64,000 bases of DNA, taken from contig NC_055992.1 of assembly GCF_018446385.1 (NCBI RefSeq), positions 98,722,947 through 98,786,946 of the forward strand, in the 5' to 3' direction. Of the stretch, positions 1 through 12,039 are shown in pieces. The stretch comes from Zingiber officinale. Taxonomy: Eukaryota; Streptophyta; Magnoliopsida; Zingiberales; Zingiberaceae. The stretch's first letter is position 1. Each line of letters starts with the position of its first letter. Under the pieces are notes generated by a model, which was not told where the DNA came from, searched no databases, and saw only the letters and a program-made list of their open reading frames with translations. Both the position numbers and the translations under genes were made by a program.

Positions 1-2091
1 AACTGGAGTAGACCCAAGAACGTCAGAGAGATCAGAAGCTTTCTTGGTTTAGCAGGGTACTACAGGAAGTTCGTGGAGGATTTTTCCAGGATAGCCTCTC
101 CACTAACAGCTCTCACCAGAAAGAACAAGAGATTCGAATGGTCAGACAAATGTGAGCAGAGCTTCCAAGAGCTAAAGAAGAGATTGATCAGTGCTCCCAT
201 TCTGACTGTTCCACAGAGCGACAAGAGTTTCGACATCTACAGCGATGCTTCCAAGATGGGTTTAGGAGCTGTACTCATGCAAGAAGGAAAGGTCATAGCT
301 TATGCTTCCAGACAACTCAAAGACTATGAGAAGAACTACCCTACTCATGATCTCGAGCTGGCAGCTGTAGTTTTTGCACTTAAACTCTGGCGACATTATT
401 TGTATGGAGTCCAGTGTAGAATTTTCATAAGTACTTCTTCACTCAGAAGGACTTAAACATGAGACAGCGTAGGTGGCTGGAATTGGTCAAAGATTATGAC
501 TGTGAAATTCTCTACCACCCAGGCAAAGCTAACAAAGTGGCAGATGCACTCAGCAGAAAATCTAGTGCATCACTGATGTCTTTGTCATCACTAGCCCTGC
601 CACTGCAGAAGGAGTTGTCAGATTTTGGGCTTGAAATTATCGAAGGACAGCTCTCTACATTGACCTTAGAGTCTACACTGCTTGTGGAGATACAGAGAAA
701 GCAAAGTGAAGATCCGGACATCCAGAAGATCAAGCAAGAGATACAAAAAGAAGACAACTCAGAGTTTAGAGTGACAGATAGCGGAATTCTTTATCAGGGG
801 AGTCGCATTTGCGTGCCCAATGATGAGGAACTGAGAAAGAAGATCTTAGAGGAAGCTCACAGTACACCATATTCCATGCATCCTGGTTCTACCAAGATGT
901 ATCAAGACGTGAAACAGAGATTCCGGTGGTCTGGACTCAAAAGAGATGTAGCTAAGTATGTCAGTACCTGCTTGACATGCCAGAGTCAAAGCGAACACCA
1001 GAGACCAGGAGGAGTTCTCCAGCCTCCCCAATACCAGAATGGAAATGGGAAGACATTTTCATGGACTTCATAACAGGTCTTCCAAGAACCACCGGTGGAT
1101 ATGATGCGATATGGGTAATAGTAGACCGATTGACCAAGTCTGCTCACTTCCTAGCCATCAAGGTGTCCCACTCCATAGAGCAGTTGGCCCACTATATGTT
1201 AAAGAGGTAGTCGACTTCATGGAGTTCCTAAATCTATCGTTTCGATAGAGATGGGCGCTTCACCTCACATTTTGGGAGTGCGTTCAGAATGCACTAGGCA
1301 CCAAACTCAAGTTCAGCACAGCTTTCCATCCGCAGACTGATGGACAGACAGAGCGAGTGAATCAGATTTTAGAAGACATGCTCCGAGCTTGTGCGCTAGA
1401 TTTCAAAGGAAGTTGGTGCAAGTATTTGTGCTTAGCTGAATTCGCTTACAACAATAGCTATCAGGCTACCATTAAGATGGCACCTTATGAAGCACTATAT
1501 GGCAGGAAATGCAAATCACCCATATGCTGGCAAGAAGTAGGAGAGAGAAAAGAGATAGAAGCAGAGTTGGGCATTCAGATAGAGGTGATAGATGAGACTA
1601 CTCAAGCAATCCAGAAAATCAGACAGAGAATTGAGACTGCCAAGAGCATGCGACGTAGGCCATTGGAATTCCAAATAGGAGATTCAGTTTTCCTCAAGGT
1701 CGCTCCTATGAAGGGAGTGATGAGATTTGGCAAGAAGGGCAAATTAAGTCCTCGCTATGTAGGACCTTACCTGATCATAGAGAGGATTGGGAAAGTAGCT
1801 TACAGGCTGGACTTACCACAAGACATGTCAGCGATACACAATGTGTTTCATGTCTCTATGCTAAAGAAGTGTCTCCATGACCCGAGCCAAGTGATTCAGC
1901 CGCAGTCAGTGCAGATCCAAGAGGATCTTAGTTATGAGAGCAGACCTACACAGATAGTGGACAGAGCAGTCAAGAGGTTGAGAAATAAAGAAGTACCACT
2001 AGTGAAGGTCGTCTGGCAGAACCAGAGGCACGAGGAAATCACTTGGGAGCGGGAGGACAGTATGAGACAGAAGTATCCAGAGCTATTCTAA
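1..2091 (+). pseudogene. Chromovirus (Ty3/Gypsy, Tekay/Del-like) pol remnant: RT end, RNase H, integrase, chromodomain-like end
   Basis: This is the 3' half of a Gag-Pol polyprotein; the 5' half and 5' LTR lie outside the window. Reading along the plus strand, 1-456 encodes the end of reverse transcriptase ([11 protein letters not shown]) and RNase H ([12 protein letters not shown]). A short deletion near 430-445 removes the region around the conserved DHKSL motif and shifts frame. Positions 459-1073 carry the rest of RNase H (DALSRK) and the integrase zinc finger ([13 protein letters not shown]). The integrase core continues in another frame from about 977 (FITGLP, VDRLTKSAHF), then stops and shifts again near 1210-1245, where the second catalytic aspartate is expected. 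It resumes in the 1357-2091 frame (FAYNNSY, YGRKCKSP) and ends in a chromodomain-like segment (VVWQNQRHEEITWERE). The frame breaks make it non-functional. The chromodomain and the long LTR that follows support a chromovirus. Lineage was judged by eye. Confidence 0.9.
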
Positions 2092-2110
2092 GTTCGAGGA
2101 CGAACTTTTT

Positions 2111-2126
2111 ATAAGGTATGGGGGAT
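2111..2126 (+). other. Polypurine tract of the chromovirus
   Basis: A purine-rich run (core GTATGGGGGAT) sits immediately before the LTR start TGTAACGACCC. This is the normal position for the plus-strand primer. Confidence 0.65.
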
Positions 2127-2434
2127 TGTAACGACCCAATTTTTCTCATTTCAAGTTCTAAAGGGCCATAAAAGTATTTGGAAATGCCTTTAAAATATTC
2201 TAGAGATTTTTAGGAATTTTTAGAGTATTTTTACGTAATTTTTGGAGGTCGTTTAGTATTTTTACAAAACCAAAGAAGTTTAAGCAAAAAGCGTTGGAGA
2301 AGAGGTTCGAACCCGCGACCTCAGGTCGGACCAAACCAAGCCAAACCGGCTTGACCAGCTGGGATAAGAGATTTATGTTAATCTCAAATAGAGTTAAATA
2401 AGGTTATAGTATAGTTGAGTTATATCCGATTACT

Positions 2435-2442
2435 TATAAAAG
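2435..2442 (+). promoter_or_regulatory. LTR TATA box
   Basis: TATAAAAG lies about 310 bp into the LTR and just upstream of a GC-rich leader-like stretch, the expected place for the element promoter. Confidence 0.6.
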
Positions 2443-3289
2443 GGAAATAAGTTTTGGGATTTTAGAAAACCTAAACATTTTCTCTCCTCCCTCGCGACGG
2501 CGTCTCCTCTCCTCGGGCGAAAATCGCAGCTCAAACCTAGGCGATTCCGGCGACCGGCGAGCTCTCTCCTCCACGGATTCTTCACGAAGCTGAACTTCTC
2601 TCGTCAAGGGGAGCGCGCGGGCACAAGAAGAAGTCAAAAGTTTCAAGCTTTGGAACCCTAGACCTTCCTCTCCTTCGGTTGTAAGTCCAAGAACCGGCGG
2701 TAAGTACTACTCACCTGCGGTAGGAGTTGCTCCGGGCTTCGATTTGATTTCTTTGCTTCCGGTTTTCATAGTGCCGAGTAGAACTTTATGCTAGGGTTTT
2801 CCTTCCTTGCTCTGTTTGTCAAGCCGAACGGTTATACCTAATTGCAGTAGAGTTTTGAGTTTTGGGAATGGACATGCTCCAATTGCAGCAGACCGAACAT
2901 CCCTTGTTTGAGGTCTTGGTTCTCCTTGTGTTTGAATCTGCCGTGAGTTCTATGTGGAAAGAATTGGGGGACTTTGGCTTTCTTTTGGGTATTCTGCCGT
3001 GAGCTTCACAGGGAAATCAAGGTTTCGTTTAGGTTAGTTGAGCATGTAGTATGATTCTAGTGCCAAGTAGAATTGTATGCATTCTATCCTTAATTATTGC
3101 TAGGGATTTTGGCTCGGTTGATTCCTTGCTGCCCTGTTTAGGATCATACCGAACAGATCATTATAGTTATCCCATGTCGCTGCCATGAGTTCGCTTAAGG
3201 ATGCATTGTCTTGGCTTGCTGTTGAATGCTTTGAGTTGTATGTTGTACATGAATTTCCTTGCTTTAAGGTCATGTTGTACATAGTTAAA

Positions 3290-3720
3290 GTAGCATGTTA
3301 CCTTATTTTGTATAGCATGTTTAAAGGCCTTAAAGGTAGCATCCTTTGTCTATTTTACAGCATGCTTGAGAAGCCCTAAAGTAGTATTCTTTGTCTATGC
3401 TTTATAACATGATTAGAATCCCTAAAGTAGCATTTTTGCCCTATTTTACAGCATGTTTAGGAAGTCCAAAATTAGCTTCCTTTTTGCTCTATTTTGTAGC
3501 ATGATTAGCAAGTTTGAATTAGCTTTCTTTTGCTTTATTTATAGCATGATTAGAATCATTCCATGCTTGATTTTACAGCATGTTTAGAAGTACTAAAACA
3601 GCATCCTTTGCCATGTTTTCACCGTATGATTCAAAGGCTTTAAATTGCTTTCTTTAGTTAGCTTGTAGCATGATCAGTAAGCTTTAAGTTATTTGTTTTA
3701 TTCTGTTATATAGCATGGTT
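3290..3720 (+). repeat. Tandem array inside the chromovirus LTR
   Basis: About seven degenerate copies of a unit of roughly 60-65 bp. Each contains an AGCATG(A/T)TTA core, a block resembling CCTAAAGTAGCAT and a TTTGTCTATTTTA-like block. It encodes nothing and looks like local amplification within the LTR. Confidence 0.7.
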
Positions 3721-4874
3721 AGTTGAGTATACACCTATACTTATTAAGTATATCTAAAGGACTCCCACAATCTTTAATAAAAGATAATAAGGAAGATAAA
3801 AGAATAAGAAAGATAACAAGTAAGTCAAGCAAGAGGCTAGTACCCGACATCCAAGAGCTTGTCGTTAAACAAATCCAGGTGACCATTTCCGAGGTCTTGG
3901 TAGACCGAGGTCTGCTCTTTTAGGATTGGTGGCTCGCAACCCCAACCTATTAGGGAACGCGCATGAGTTGGTACTAGGCCTGGGCCCCAGAAAAGAAAAC
4001 CAAAGAAAAGAAAAGTTAAGAAAGAAAGAAAGAAGAAGAAAGTAAAGGATAGAAATTAAAAGATTAATTTCTAACACAAGGATACAAGAAATGAAATAAG
4101 TTCCAAGCTTAGAATAAATAAGAATGGTTAGTTTTCTTTGATTCTAAGTTTACATTGTTAGTTCTCGTTATTCTGCTTGATACTGAGTATGATTTGTATT
4201 CTGTTCATTTTCTGTATACCATGAGCACATGCAGATAGCTTTATTATTATTTCAGTTTCAGCACTTATGCATTTTATTTATGCATTTCGAGTTTTGTGAG
4301 ATAGATTAGTACTTACTAAGCGTTTTCGCTTATAGATACTTTTTCTTTTTCCTCCTACTGCAGATAAAGGAAAAGCTAAGATATGAAGGGAGGCGACAGG
4401 GTGGTGGTGATGATGGATGTGTGTGGTGGCTGAACTATGGAGGGATCCAGAGGGGACTAGCAAGATTTATTCATTTAGAGTTTATGTCTAGTTCATTTTC
4501 CTTATTTCCATTATGAAACCATGAGTTTATGCTTGATTTTGAAGTGCATTGTAGTTTGTTATGCTTTGTTCTGAGAGTTTTGAGTTTAATTCTTATTGCT
4601 AGTTTAGTTTTTGATTAGAATATGATTTATTAATGCGTGGTTGTGAAGAAAATATATGTTCCAGCCGCCTGTGGCTGAGTATAGATTGTTTGTATTATGG
4701 ATTTGGTCACCGGTACAGGGGAGACTCTGCCGAAATTTTTCGGTAGGAATTCCTCTGAACCGTGATAAAATCTACCTGACTCTAATTATAGAGTTAGTGC
4801 CACTAGGAGTGAAGTTATAGTTAGGTAACAACCTCCCTTAGAGAGTAGTGGTAAGAAAGGGGGGGGTTGCTACA

Positions 4875-6382
4875 ATATGTCACTACCTCTAGGAGCATAT
4901 ATATAATCATGTGGGTACTAACATAAAATGCATAACAGGTGAGCAAACAAGCATGTAACAGGTATCCGGTAGTGACATATCGAAACAAGAAATGAACATA
5001 ATTATTACTTAAGGCTATAAGCTGCTAAACATATCAACATGACATTATCAAAGATAAGTCAAGGTACCCGCCTCCAATAGAAAAGTCCAATCTGATCCAA
5101 ATCCGACGTCGAGATACTCATCTCGTGTCAAAGTCCTGTAGTAAATCGTACAGTTTAGCTAAGTTAACTATAAACAAATTCCTAATCCACCGACCATCTA
5201 GGGTTAGCTTCATTAACCCTAATTACACCATACATATAAACAACTAATTATACATTAATCATTTCATTACCCTTCTTCTTACCTCTTCCTCACAGCTCGG
5301 ATTAAAGCTTATCCTGAAAACTCACCTTAGCAACCTCTTCCTTAATGTCCTCAGCCGAAGCAAGATCCCTTCAGTAAATTCCAAAAGCCCTATATCAAAA
5401 ATATCATCACAGCCGTATCAATGTTTCCAACCCAAAAACTAATCCAAATACTCACCCAAATATAAATGCCCGAACTGTTGAGTCACTGCCGGATGTGGCT
5501 GCAGTCGGATAGCGTCGGAAACCAGTGGCCGGAACAAACTCTAAGTCCAGTGGTCGTCACAGAGGAGAGCAACAACCCTCGGCCGGCAGTGAAGAACTAG
5601 CAGGGTCTGGTGGTGGCTGTTGGCGTCGACAGCGGTGCTAGGGCACAAGAGGAAGATGACAGCCGACACTAGGGCAGAGGGGAAGCGTTCAACACTGTGG
5701 CTCGCGTCGAGAAGGGAAGACTAGGGCATCGACCTTGAGGTGGCGCTCGGGTGGCTGGCGGCTAGGGCACAGGGAAGGGGGTCGACGCTAGGGCACGCTG
5801 CTAGCCACCATCAACGTCGGCGACTGGTGTCGGACCTAGTGGCTGGCTCTCGGCCTCATCTCGTCGCTGCAACTTGTCTCAAGTAGAAGGCGGTGGTGGA
5901 GACAACTAGGGCAAGAGGGAGACGACGGCCAGAAATCGGGTGGTGCCGACCGGTCAAATCGACGTTGCTGGAGGGTTGAGGGAGGCAGCGACGCTAGGGC
6001 TGAGGAGCGGCTCGGCCGGCGGTGGCTCGTGCTCGCCGGCGCTTGGGTAGGGACAGAGGAGAAGGAAACTGCCGGCGCTAGGAGGTTAGGGCACGGGGTG
6101 AGTTCGGCGGAGGAGAAGAGGAAAGTCACGCGGGGGAAAAAAAGAGGGAAACAACGAGGGAGAGGAGAAAAAAGAAATAAAAGAAAAGAAAAAAGAAAAA
6201 GGAAATGATTTAAAGAAAATAAACATTTCCTCGTTAAAACGGGATAGTCTAAACAAGCTTTCCCGAGGCCCAGTTTTCATCCCCGTAAACTCGTCCATAC
6301 GGTCTCCGAAAAATTCCAGAAAAATTTCTAAAAATTCTAAAAAAATCCCTTATCATTATTCGTCATTTTTCGGTATTTTACA
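4875..6382 (-). mobile_element. Older chromovirus-like LTR piece, minus orientation
   Basis: Read on the minus strand this begins TGTAAAATACCGAAAAATGA at 6382. It passes through an AT-rich U3-like part and a purine/pyrimidine-biased stretch (6120-6240). A long GC-rich leader-like region (5480-6110) follows, and the piece ends near 4875. The style matches chromovirus LTRs. The plus-strand chromovirus ends exactly where this piece begins, so the younger element probably landed inside it and its other part lies left of the window. No target duplication was found at 6382. No gene is present; open frames at 5836-6298 are leader-like noise. Confidence 0.6.
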
Positions 6383-7025
6383 TTCACCACCTAGCTTCAC
6401 TCACTAGGCTTACATCACCTAAGGTTACCTTCTCCTAGAATTTCCACCGCCTAGCTTCACTCACTATGACTTACCCTTGCTTAAGTTAGGACTTTTACTA
6501 GTCATCTAGTCCTGACTAACTTCTCTCTTCTAAACATTAAGTCATGTTTGGATAAACCCTTGGTCAAATTGACCAGACTTAGGTATATTATCAAACATCA
6601 AAACCCTGGAAGCTGATTGCACCAATAAAAACTAGGTACGAAAGTCCTGGTGAGTGAAGTTGGGCCCTAGTGAGTGAAGCTAGGTAGTGGAAGTCCTGGT
6701 GAGTGAATCCAGACCCTACTGAGTGAAGCTAGATAGTGGAAGTCCTAGTGAGTGAAGTTGGGCCCTAGTGAGTGAAGCTAGGTAGTGGAAGTTCTAGTGA
6801 GTGAAGTCAGACAATGAAAGTCCTAGTGAGTAAAGCTAGGCATTCCTAGGGGAGGTAACCTTAGGTAATATGTGATCGACTGGTTTCCAGTTGACCATGT
6901 ATGGTCGATCGAACTAGCAAATTATTAATAATGCTAACACTGTTTTATCTTTACCATTTTATATCTATTGTTCTAACTTAGTATTGTAGGCAAATCTTAG
7001 TAGATCAGCTTTGTCATATACTAAG
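6383..7025. mobile_element. Head-to-head LTR fragments with 'gtgagtgaag' repeats
   Basis: Two pieces of one LTR family meet head to head near 6630. The left arm reads on the minus strand and contains the family start motif TTGGTGCAAT (plus ATTGCACCAA at 6618). The right arm reads on the plus strand with five or more copies of GTGAGTGAAG flanked by short complementary stems. The block GGTAACCTTAGGT occurs in the right arm and, inverted, in the left. The family resembles the LTRs of the element at 45463-52028. The right edge is cut by the Tat-type insertion at 7026. No gene seen. Confidence 0.6.
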
Positions 7026-7934
7026 TGATCTTGTCCGAGAGTCGAGGTGACGAATGCTGGGGATGTGGCGCTCCTATTGACCGTGCATGGACCTCCGATG
7101 AGACTAGCCTGCAAGCACAAAAGCGTTAGTGCTGAGCCAGGGAGTGGTTCCCCGGCGATGGCCCTCCGATGCTCAAGTTAGATCTCCGGTGAAAGCAGCA
7201 AGCAAGCAAAGAAACGAAAGTGGCAGCGTAACTGTAGCTACAGTAGAGATTATGCATACCTACGATGAAGCTTGGGGCTCCTTATATAGGATCCTGGGAG
7301 CGTGCGTGCACGTTTCCTGATGCGTGCACGCTTCTCAAAGGCTTCCGTGAAAGTACATGTCAGAAAAAGTACCTTTGACGCCATACCTCAATGGCCCGAG
7401 CATATCCTGACAAGATAGTGGAAGCTTCCATCGTACGATTCTCTGTCTGATCTCTACCTGATCATGCCGCTGACCATGCTGTCTATCGGCGGCGCGAGTC
7501 TCGAGGAGGATATCACTCAATCCTGCTTTTGTCTGCTAGTAGGCCGAGCGGATGACCACTCGGCTTACTTCCACTGTTTGGGCCGAGCGAGGTGGACGCT
7601 CGGCTACTTCTACTGTCTAGGCTTGCTGGGTCGTGTTTCCGCTTCGCTGGTTGTGATATGATCTATGGCCGATCCGGATGTCCGCCCGACACATGCCCAG
7701 CCGCTCGGCACATGTCATGCCGGTCGGCGCCCACTTTGGTGACATTGGTCTTTGAGCGTCGGAAGCTCGGTGTGAGGCTGAGTTGTGATAACGTCGGACC
7801 GACCATTCCTTAATCTGATCTGCTGATGGGGTCGCCCGGTTGGATGCTAGCTTGGGGCATTGATTGCCTTGACTTTGATCCTTCATGTGGCGCTGACCTC
7901 CTACAAGGCGAGGCCCCACCTTACCACCGGATCA
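7026..7934 (-). repeat. 3' LTR of the Tat-type element
   Basis: Pairs with 22988-23895 over its whole length with many substitutions. On the plus strand it runs from TGATCTTGTCCG to GGATCA. A TATATA motif near 7284, read on the minus strand, is a likely promoter. Frames within it (7129-7920) are not genes. Confidence 0.9.
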
Positions 7935-8381
7935 CGTGCCTCCCCCTCAAGTCTAGTCGAAGGAGACTGCAAGTCCAACTGACTAGACAAGTAGCTTGTA
8001 GATCGGTTGGCCGATCGACCATGATGCTAGTCGGACCCCGACCAGTCCATACAGGATTAATCTTCTGGGTCACTCGATGATCCAATGGTTTGCCCTTGGG
8101 GGGTTTCTCCTTCGGCATCTTTGGTTGGGCTCGGACCGCGCGGTGAAATGCTGACGTCACCCCGAATCTCCTCAAAATTCGTGCAAATCCCCTCCATTAA
8201 GGCCGAGTACGTGCCCACGCCTAATAATGGCACCCATCAAGTGATCTTGTAGGAGTATGCCACGTGTCGCCGCTGTAGTCGCCGCACGTCCGAGGTGACA
8301 GCTATTGATGTGACGCTTGACGATTTGAATTCGACAGTTGGATTTGTGCTTCGGTTCCCGTGACCTAGATCCGACGGCTCC

Positions 8382-8407
8382 GATCGGCTGAGCCGATCTT
8401 TATAAAG
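8382..8407 (+). promoter_or_regulatory. TATA box of the antisense gene beside a 17-bp palindrome
   Basis: GATCGGCT (8382-8389), one G, then AGCCGATC (8391-8398) form a perfect 8-bp inverted repeat, followed two bases later by TATAAAG (8401-8407). The second Tat-type element has a comparable imperfect palindrome at 33932-33950 before TATAAA at 33955. The site lies about 250 bp upstream of the antisense ATG, with a putative 5' UTR intron between. Confidence 0.6.
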
Positions 8408-8520
8408 CCGCAGCACCGTCTCCATCTTCACTTTGCGTCTTCTTTCTCAGCGACTGCCGACGACATCGCGCAACTAGTGCTCCGGCGACCGTTCATCTTC
8501 TTCCTCGGCAACCTCTTTCA

Positions 8521-8629
8521 GTAAGCCTTTTTGACCTTTCCTGCCGTTTAATCTTTAGCAATCTTGTTCCTCCCGTCCCACGCCCCTGTCTGGTGTCTGT
8601 TTTGTGTTTCTTCGATTACCTTTCCGCAG
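8521..8629 (+). other. Putative 5' UTR intron of the antisense gene
   Basis: A GTAAGCC donor at 8521 and a TTTCCGCAG acceptor ending at 8629 bound a pyrimidine-rich stretch just upstream of the ATG at 8660. The second Tat-type element keeps a GTAAGA donor at the same place (34098). Confidence 0.5.
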
Positions 8630-9356
8630 AACTTCTCATTTTCTCCCCTTTCTCCGGCAATGGCCAGTTCCTCACAACCATCAGACCCCTCACCTGGGCT
8701 CTGGTACTCCACCATGGAGACCAGGTTCGATGAGGGTGACGCTGAAACCCTAAGGAACACCTTTGAAATTCCTTATACTCATGAGGTCATTTTGGCTTCT
8801 TCATCCGATCGACCGAATTACCCGCCGACCGACACATTCTGCTTATTCCGAGACCAATTCGTGGCCAGCCTACGATTTCCCATTCACCCCTTTATTATTG
8901 AAGTTTGTAATTACTTCCGTGTCCCTCTTCCACAGCTCGCCCCTAACTCCTTTTACCTTCTATGAGGTGTTGTCGTGCTGTTCTGGTTGCACGACATCCC
9001 TTTGACCCCGTAAGTCTTTCATTACTTTTACTACCCTAAGCAATCTGAGTTGGGGACTTATTTCTTTCAGTCTCGGATCAGTTTGGTATTTTTCGATAAG
9101 ATGCTCACTTCAAATAAACACTGGAAGGAGTACTTCTTCTACTTGAAACTCTCCGAGTGACCAAACTTCCAAACCCAGTGGCACGTCGGACTACCACCTC
9201 AGCCGGACTTGAAGAAGTACAAGAGCCGACCGGATTACCTTCACGCCGTGAACATGCTAGCCGGTCAGAAATATGATATACATAGGCTGCTACATGAGGG
9301 CGTCATGTATATCTTCGGGTTGAGTCTGATCCGCACGCGGCTCCCGAACAGCTCAG

Positions 9357-9417
9357 GTATGAGATTTCTTGACACTTCTCCTTTGAGTCTAACTGATTTT
9401 CCTTTTCTCTCTTGCAG
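9357..9417 (+). other. Putative spliceosomal intron in the antisense gene
   Basis: Donor GTATGAG at 9357 and acceptor CTCTTGCAG ending at 9417, 61 bp, with a CTAACTGAT branch-point-like motif. The same intron is recognisable in the second Tat-type element at 34918, where the acceptor reads GCAAC. Confidence 0.7.
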
Positions 9418-10619
9418 CCAAAACCATGATGCGCGTACGCATGGCCGGCCTGACAAAGCTGAGGGATGCCGAGATCGAAGCGGCGACTTCCAAGGAAATG
9501 GCGAGCCTTGGCCTAGCGCCGGTCGGCTCCCATAAGGGCACATAAATCGAGAGCGAGGCAACCCCTACTGTCGTTCAGACGGCCAGCGTTGAAGAAGTTA
9601 TCGCGCTGCCTCTAACACTTGAAGCACAGCCCGCCACTCAGACCGAGGGCATCGAGTCTTCCGATGAGGGGTTGCCACTCATCAGCCGCAAAAGGCGCCG
9701 AATGGAAGGCGCTTCCTGATCCGCCACCTCGGTCGTGGGTGTTGCCGAGGGCACTTCCTCTCCTGGGGCTGTCCTAACGGTGGAAGCTGTTGGTGTGGTT
9801 AGCACTAACGGTCTAACTCAGGTTTTGATGAATAACAAATCAGGTTAAGTTATGTAACACCCACGAATGATAAGCTATACATATGGGTAAATTCTTTATA
9901 AAAGGAAAATGGAAATAGAAATCAAAATGAAATAAAAAGAAAGAGAGGTTAAGGTTTGAACCTTGAACCTCCCACAAATAATAGAGTTAAATTAGTACAT
10001 GATAACCACTAGAACCATGAATGACTTATGATTTGTAAAGAGTGGGAATTGTAGTTAAAAGTGAGAGTATGATTAAGTAAGGGAACAAGAGAAAGTCAAG
10101 TAGCTATTCTCCTCTTCCTCTTGGTTAAGAAAAGAAGCAAGGAAAAGAGAAAGACAAGTTGTCTTTCTCCTCCCTTTGCTATTTTCGTGGGAATGAAGAG
10201 GGGAGAAGATGGAGAAGACAAGGGGATGAATTGGGACACTTTTTCCTCATTGGGAATAAATAAGAATGAGTGAAGAGAAGGGAAAGAAAAGTTTTGTTAA
10301 TTTTTCCTCCTTCTTCTTCCTCCTCCTTCTTTCTCCTTCTTCCTTCTCCACCGAGACATAGAGCTCTCTCTCCCTCATTTCCAAAATCCAAGCTAAGGTT
10401 TTCTCTCTAAGAAAACTAATTCCTAAGAAGGAGTCTCAAGGTTTACTCCTTACAAGAAAGAGAAAACAAAAGGGAGAACTAGGAAGAGAAGCTCCTTCTT
10501 CCTCCTCACAAGGGTACCATTTTCTTTAGGAACAACAAGCGAAAGGAGGTAAGTATCCCCTCACCTGTGGTACAAGTTGTTTATGTTTTCCATAAGATTA
10601 GAATGCTTGAAACCTAGGG

Positions 10620-11970
10620 TCACAATATTGAACTTTCGGCCAAGTGTAGATGAAAGACCTAGGAAAGCTTAAGACCTAAACTAACCATGTTCACTATATC
10701 CCCATTATATGTATGCTATGATAGGAGATTGGTTTGGTGTTCTTATGCTTGTATGTTGCTTAAATCTTAATTTCATGCTCCTAAGGTGTTCGGCCAAGAC
10801 ATGAATAAAAGGTTTAGGGAAGTTCAAGACCTAAATAAGCATGTTCATTATGTTCTTATGATAAGTACCCTAGTATAGGAAGCTAGTTAATGTTCTTATG
10901 TTGTATGATTACTTAAAACCTAGATCTATGATTTTGAACTTTCGGCCAAGTGTAGATGAAAGACCTAGGAAAGCTTAAGACCTAAACTAACCATGTTCAC
11001 TATGTCCTTATGATATGTATGCTATGATAAGAGATTGGTTTGGTGTTCTTATACTTGTATGTTGCTTAAAACTTAATGTCATACTCATAAGGTGTTCGGC
11101 CAAAACTTGAATAATGGATTAGGAGAGGTTAAAAATTTAGGTTATCATGCTCATGACCTTCTTTATGAAATGGTATGAAAGATTGTAAGTGTTTGCATGC
11201 TTGTATGTTGTTGGAACCTAGTGGTATTACCTATAGGGTTTCGGTCATGATGGGAATGAAAGACCTAGGAGAGCTTAAAACTTAGTCTAACATGTTCATG
11301 ACTCTCCTTAGGATATGATATAAAGCTAACTTAGGGTTATCATGTTTTGATGTTGCTTGAAATCTAGACACATGTTTCTTTATGGTTCGGCCATGGTGAA
11401 TTTTAGTGTCCAAGGAAGCTTAAAAATTTAACCTAGCATGCTCATGAATCCCCTTATGATATGATATGAAGTTAGCTAGATATTCATGCTTGTATGTTGT
11501 TTAGAGCTTGATTTCCTCTTCATGAACTTTCGGCCATGATCAAGTTTAGGGTCCAAGGAAACTTAAAAATTAAACCTAGCATGCTCATGAATCCCCTTAT
11601 GATATGATATGAAGTTAGCTAGATATTCATGCTTGTATGTTGTTTAGAGCTTGATTTCCTCTTCATGAACTTTCGGCCATGATTAAGTTTAGGGTCCAAG
11701 GAAACTTAAAAATTAAACCTAGCATGCTCATGAATCCCCTTATGATATGATATGAAGTTAGCTAGATATTCATGCTTGTATGTTGTTTAGAGTTTATTTT
11801 CCTACTTCATGAACTTTCGGCCATGATAAGGATCAAGACCTAGGAAAGCTTAAAAATTGGATTAACATGTTTATGGCTTTCCTTATGATATGATATGAAG
11901 TTAGTTTGATATTTATGCTTGTATGTTATTTAGAGTTTAAGTTCATACTCTTTGAGCTTTTGGCCATGAT
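10620..11970 (+). repeat. Satellite-like tandem array inside the chromovirus solo LTR
   Basis: About nine or ten copies of a unit of roughly 130-160 bp, marked by TTCGGCCA and AAACCTAGCATG-like blocks and GATATGATATGAAGTTAG. Two neighbouring units (about 11533-11664 and 11665-11796) are almost identical, so amplification was recent or is ongoing. The array makes this LTR longer than the related one at 2127-4874. Confidence 0.8.
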
Positions 11971-12039
11971 GGGATTAGGAGCCTAGATGTACTTCACATG
12001 CTACGTTATGAATTAAGAGATGTTATTTAATGATTCCAT

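Larger units (their letters stand above)
2127..4874 (+). mobile_element. 3' LTR of the chromovirus (about 2.75 kb)
   Basis: The LTR starts TGTAACGACCC directly after the polypurine tract and ends in GTTGCTACA. It contains a TATA box, a GC-rich leader-like stretch at 2490-2700 and a tandem array at about 3290-3720. The start motif and length match chromovirus LTRs of the Tekay type. The 5' LTR is outside the window, so the target-site duplication cannot be checked; the next five bases are ATATG. Translations such as 2434-2646 minus are chance frames. Confidence 0.85.

Noticed and set aside
2490-2700. Short GC-rich first exon of a host gene near the LTR TATA box
   Set aside because: The position is inside a chromovirus LTR whose GC-rich leader is typical. 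No conserved protein was recognised on either strand.
5480-6130. GC-rich reading frames as a proline/serine-rich protein
   Set aside because: This is the leader-like part of a minus-oriented LTR; the frames show low-complexity composition and no domains.
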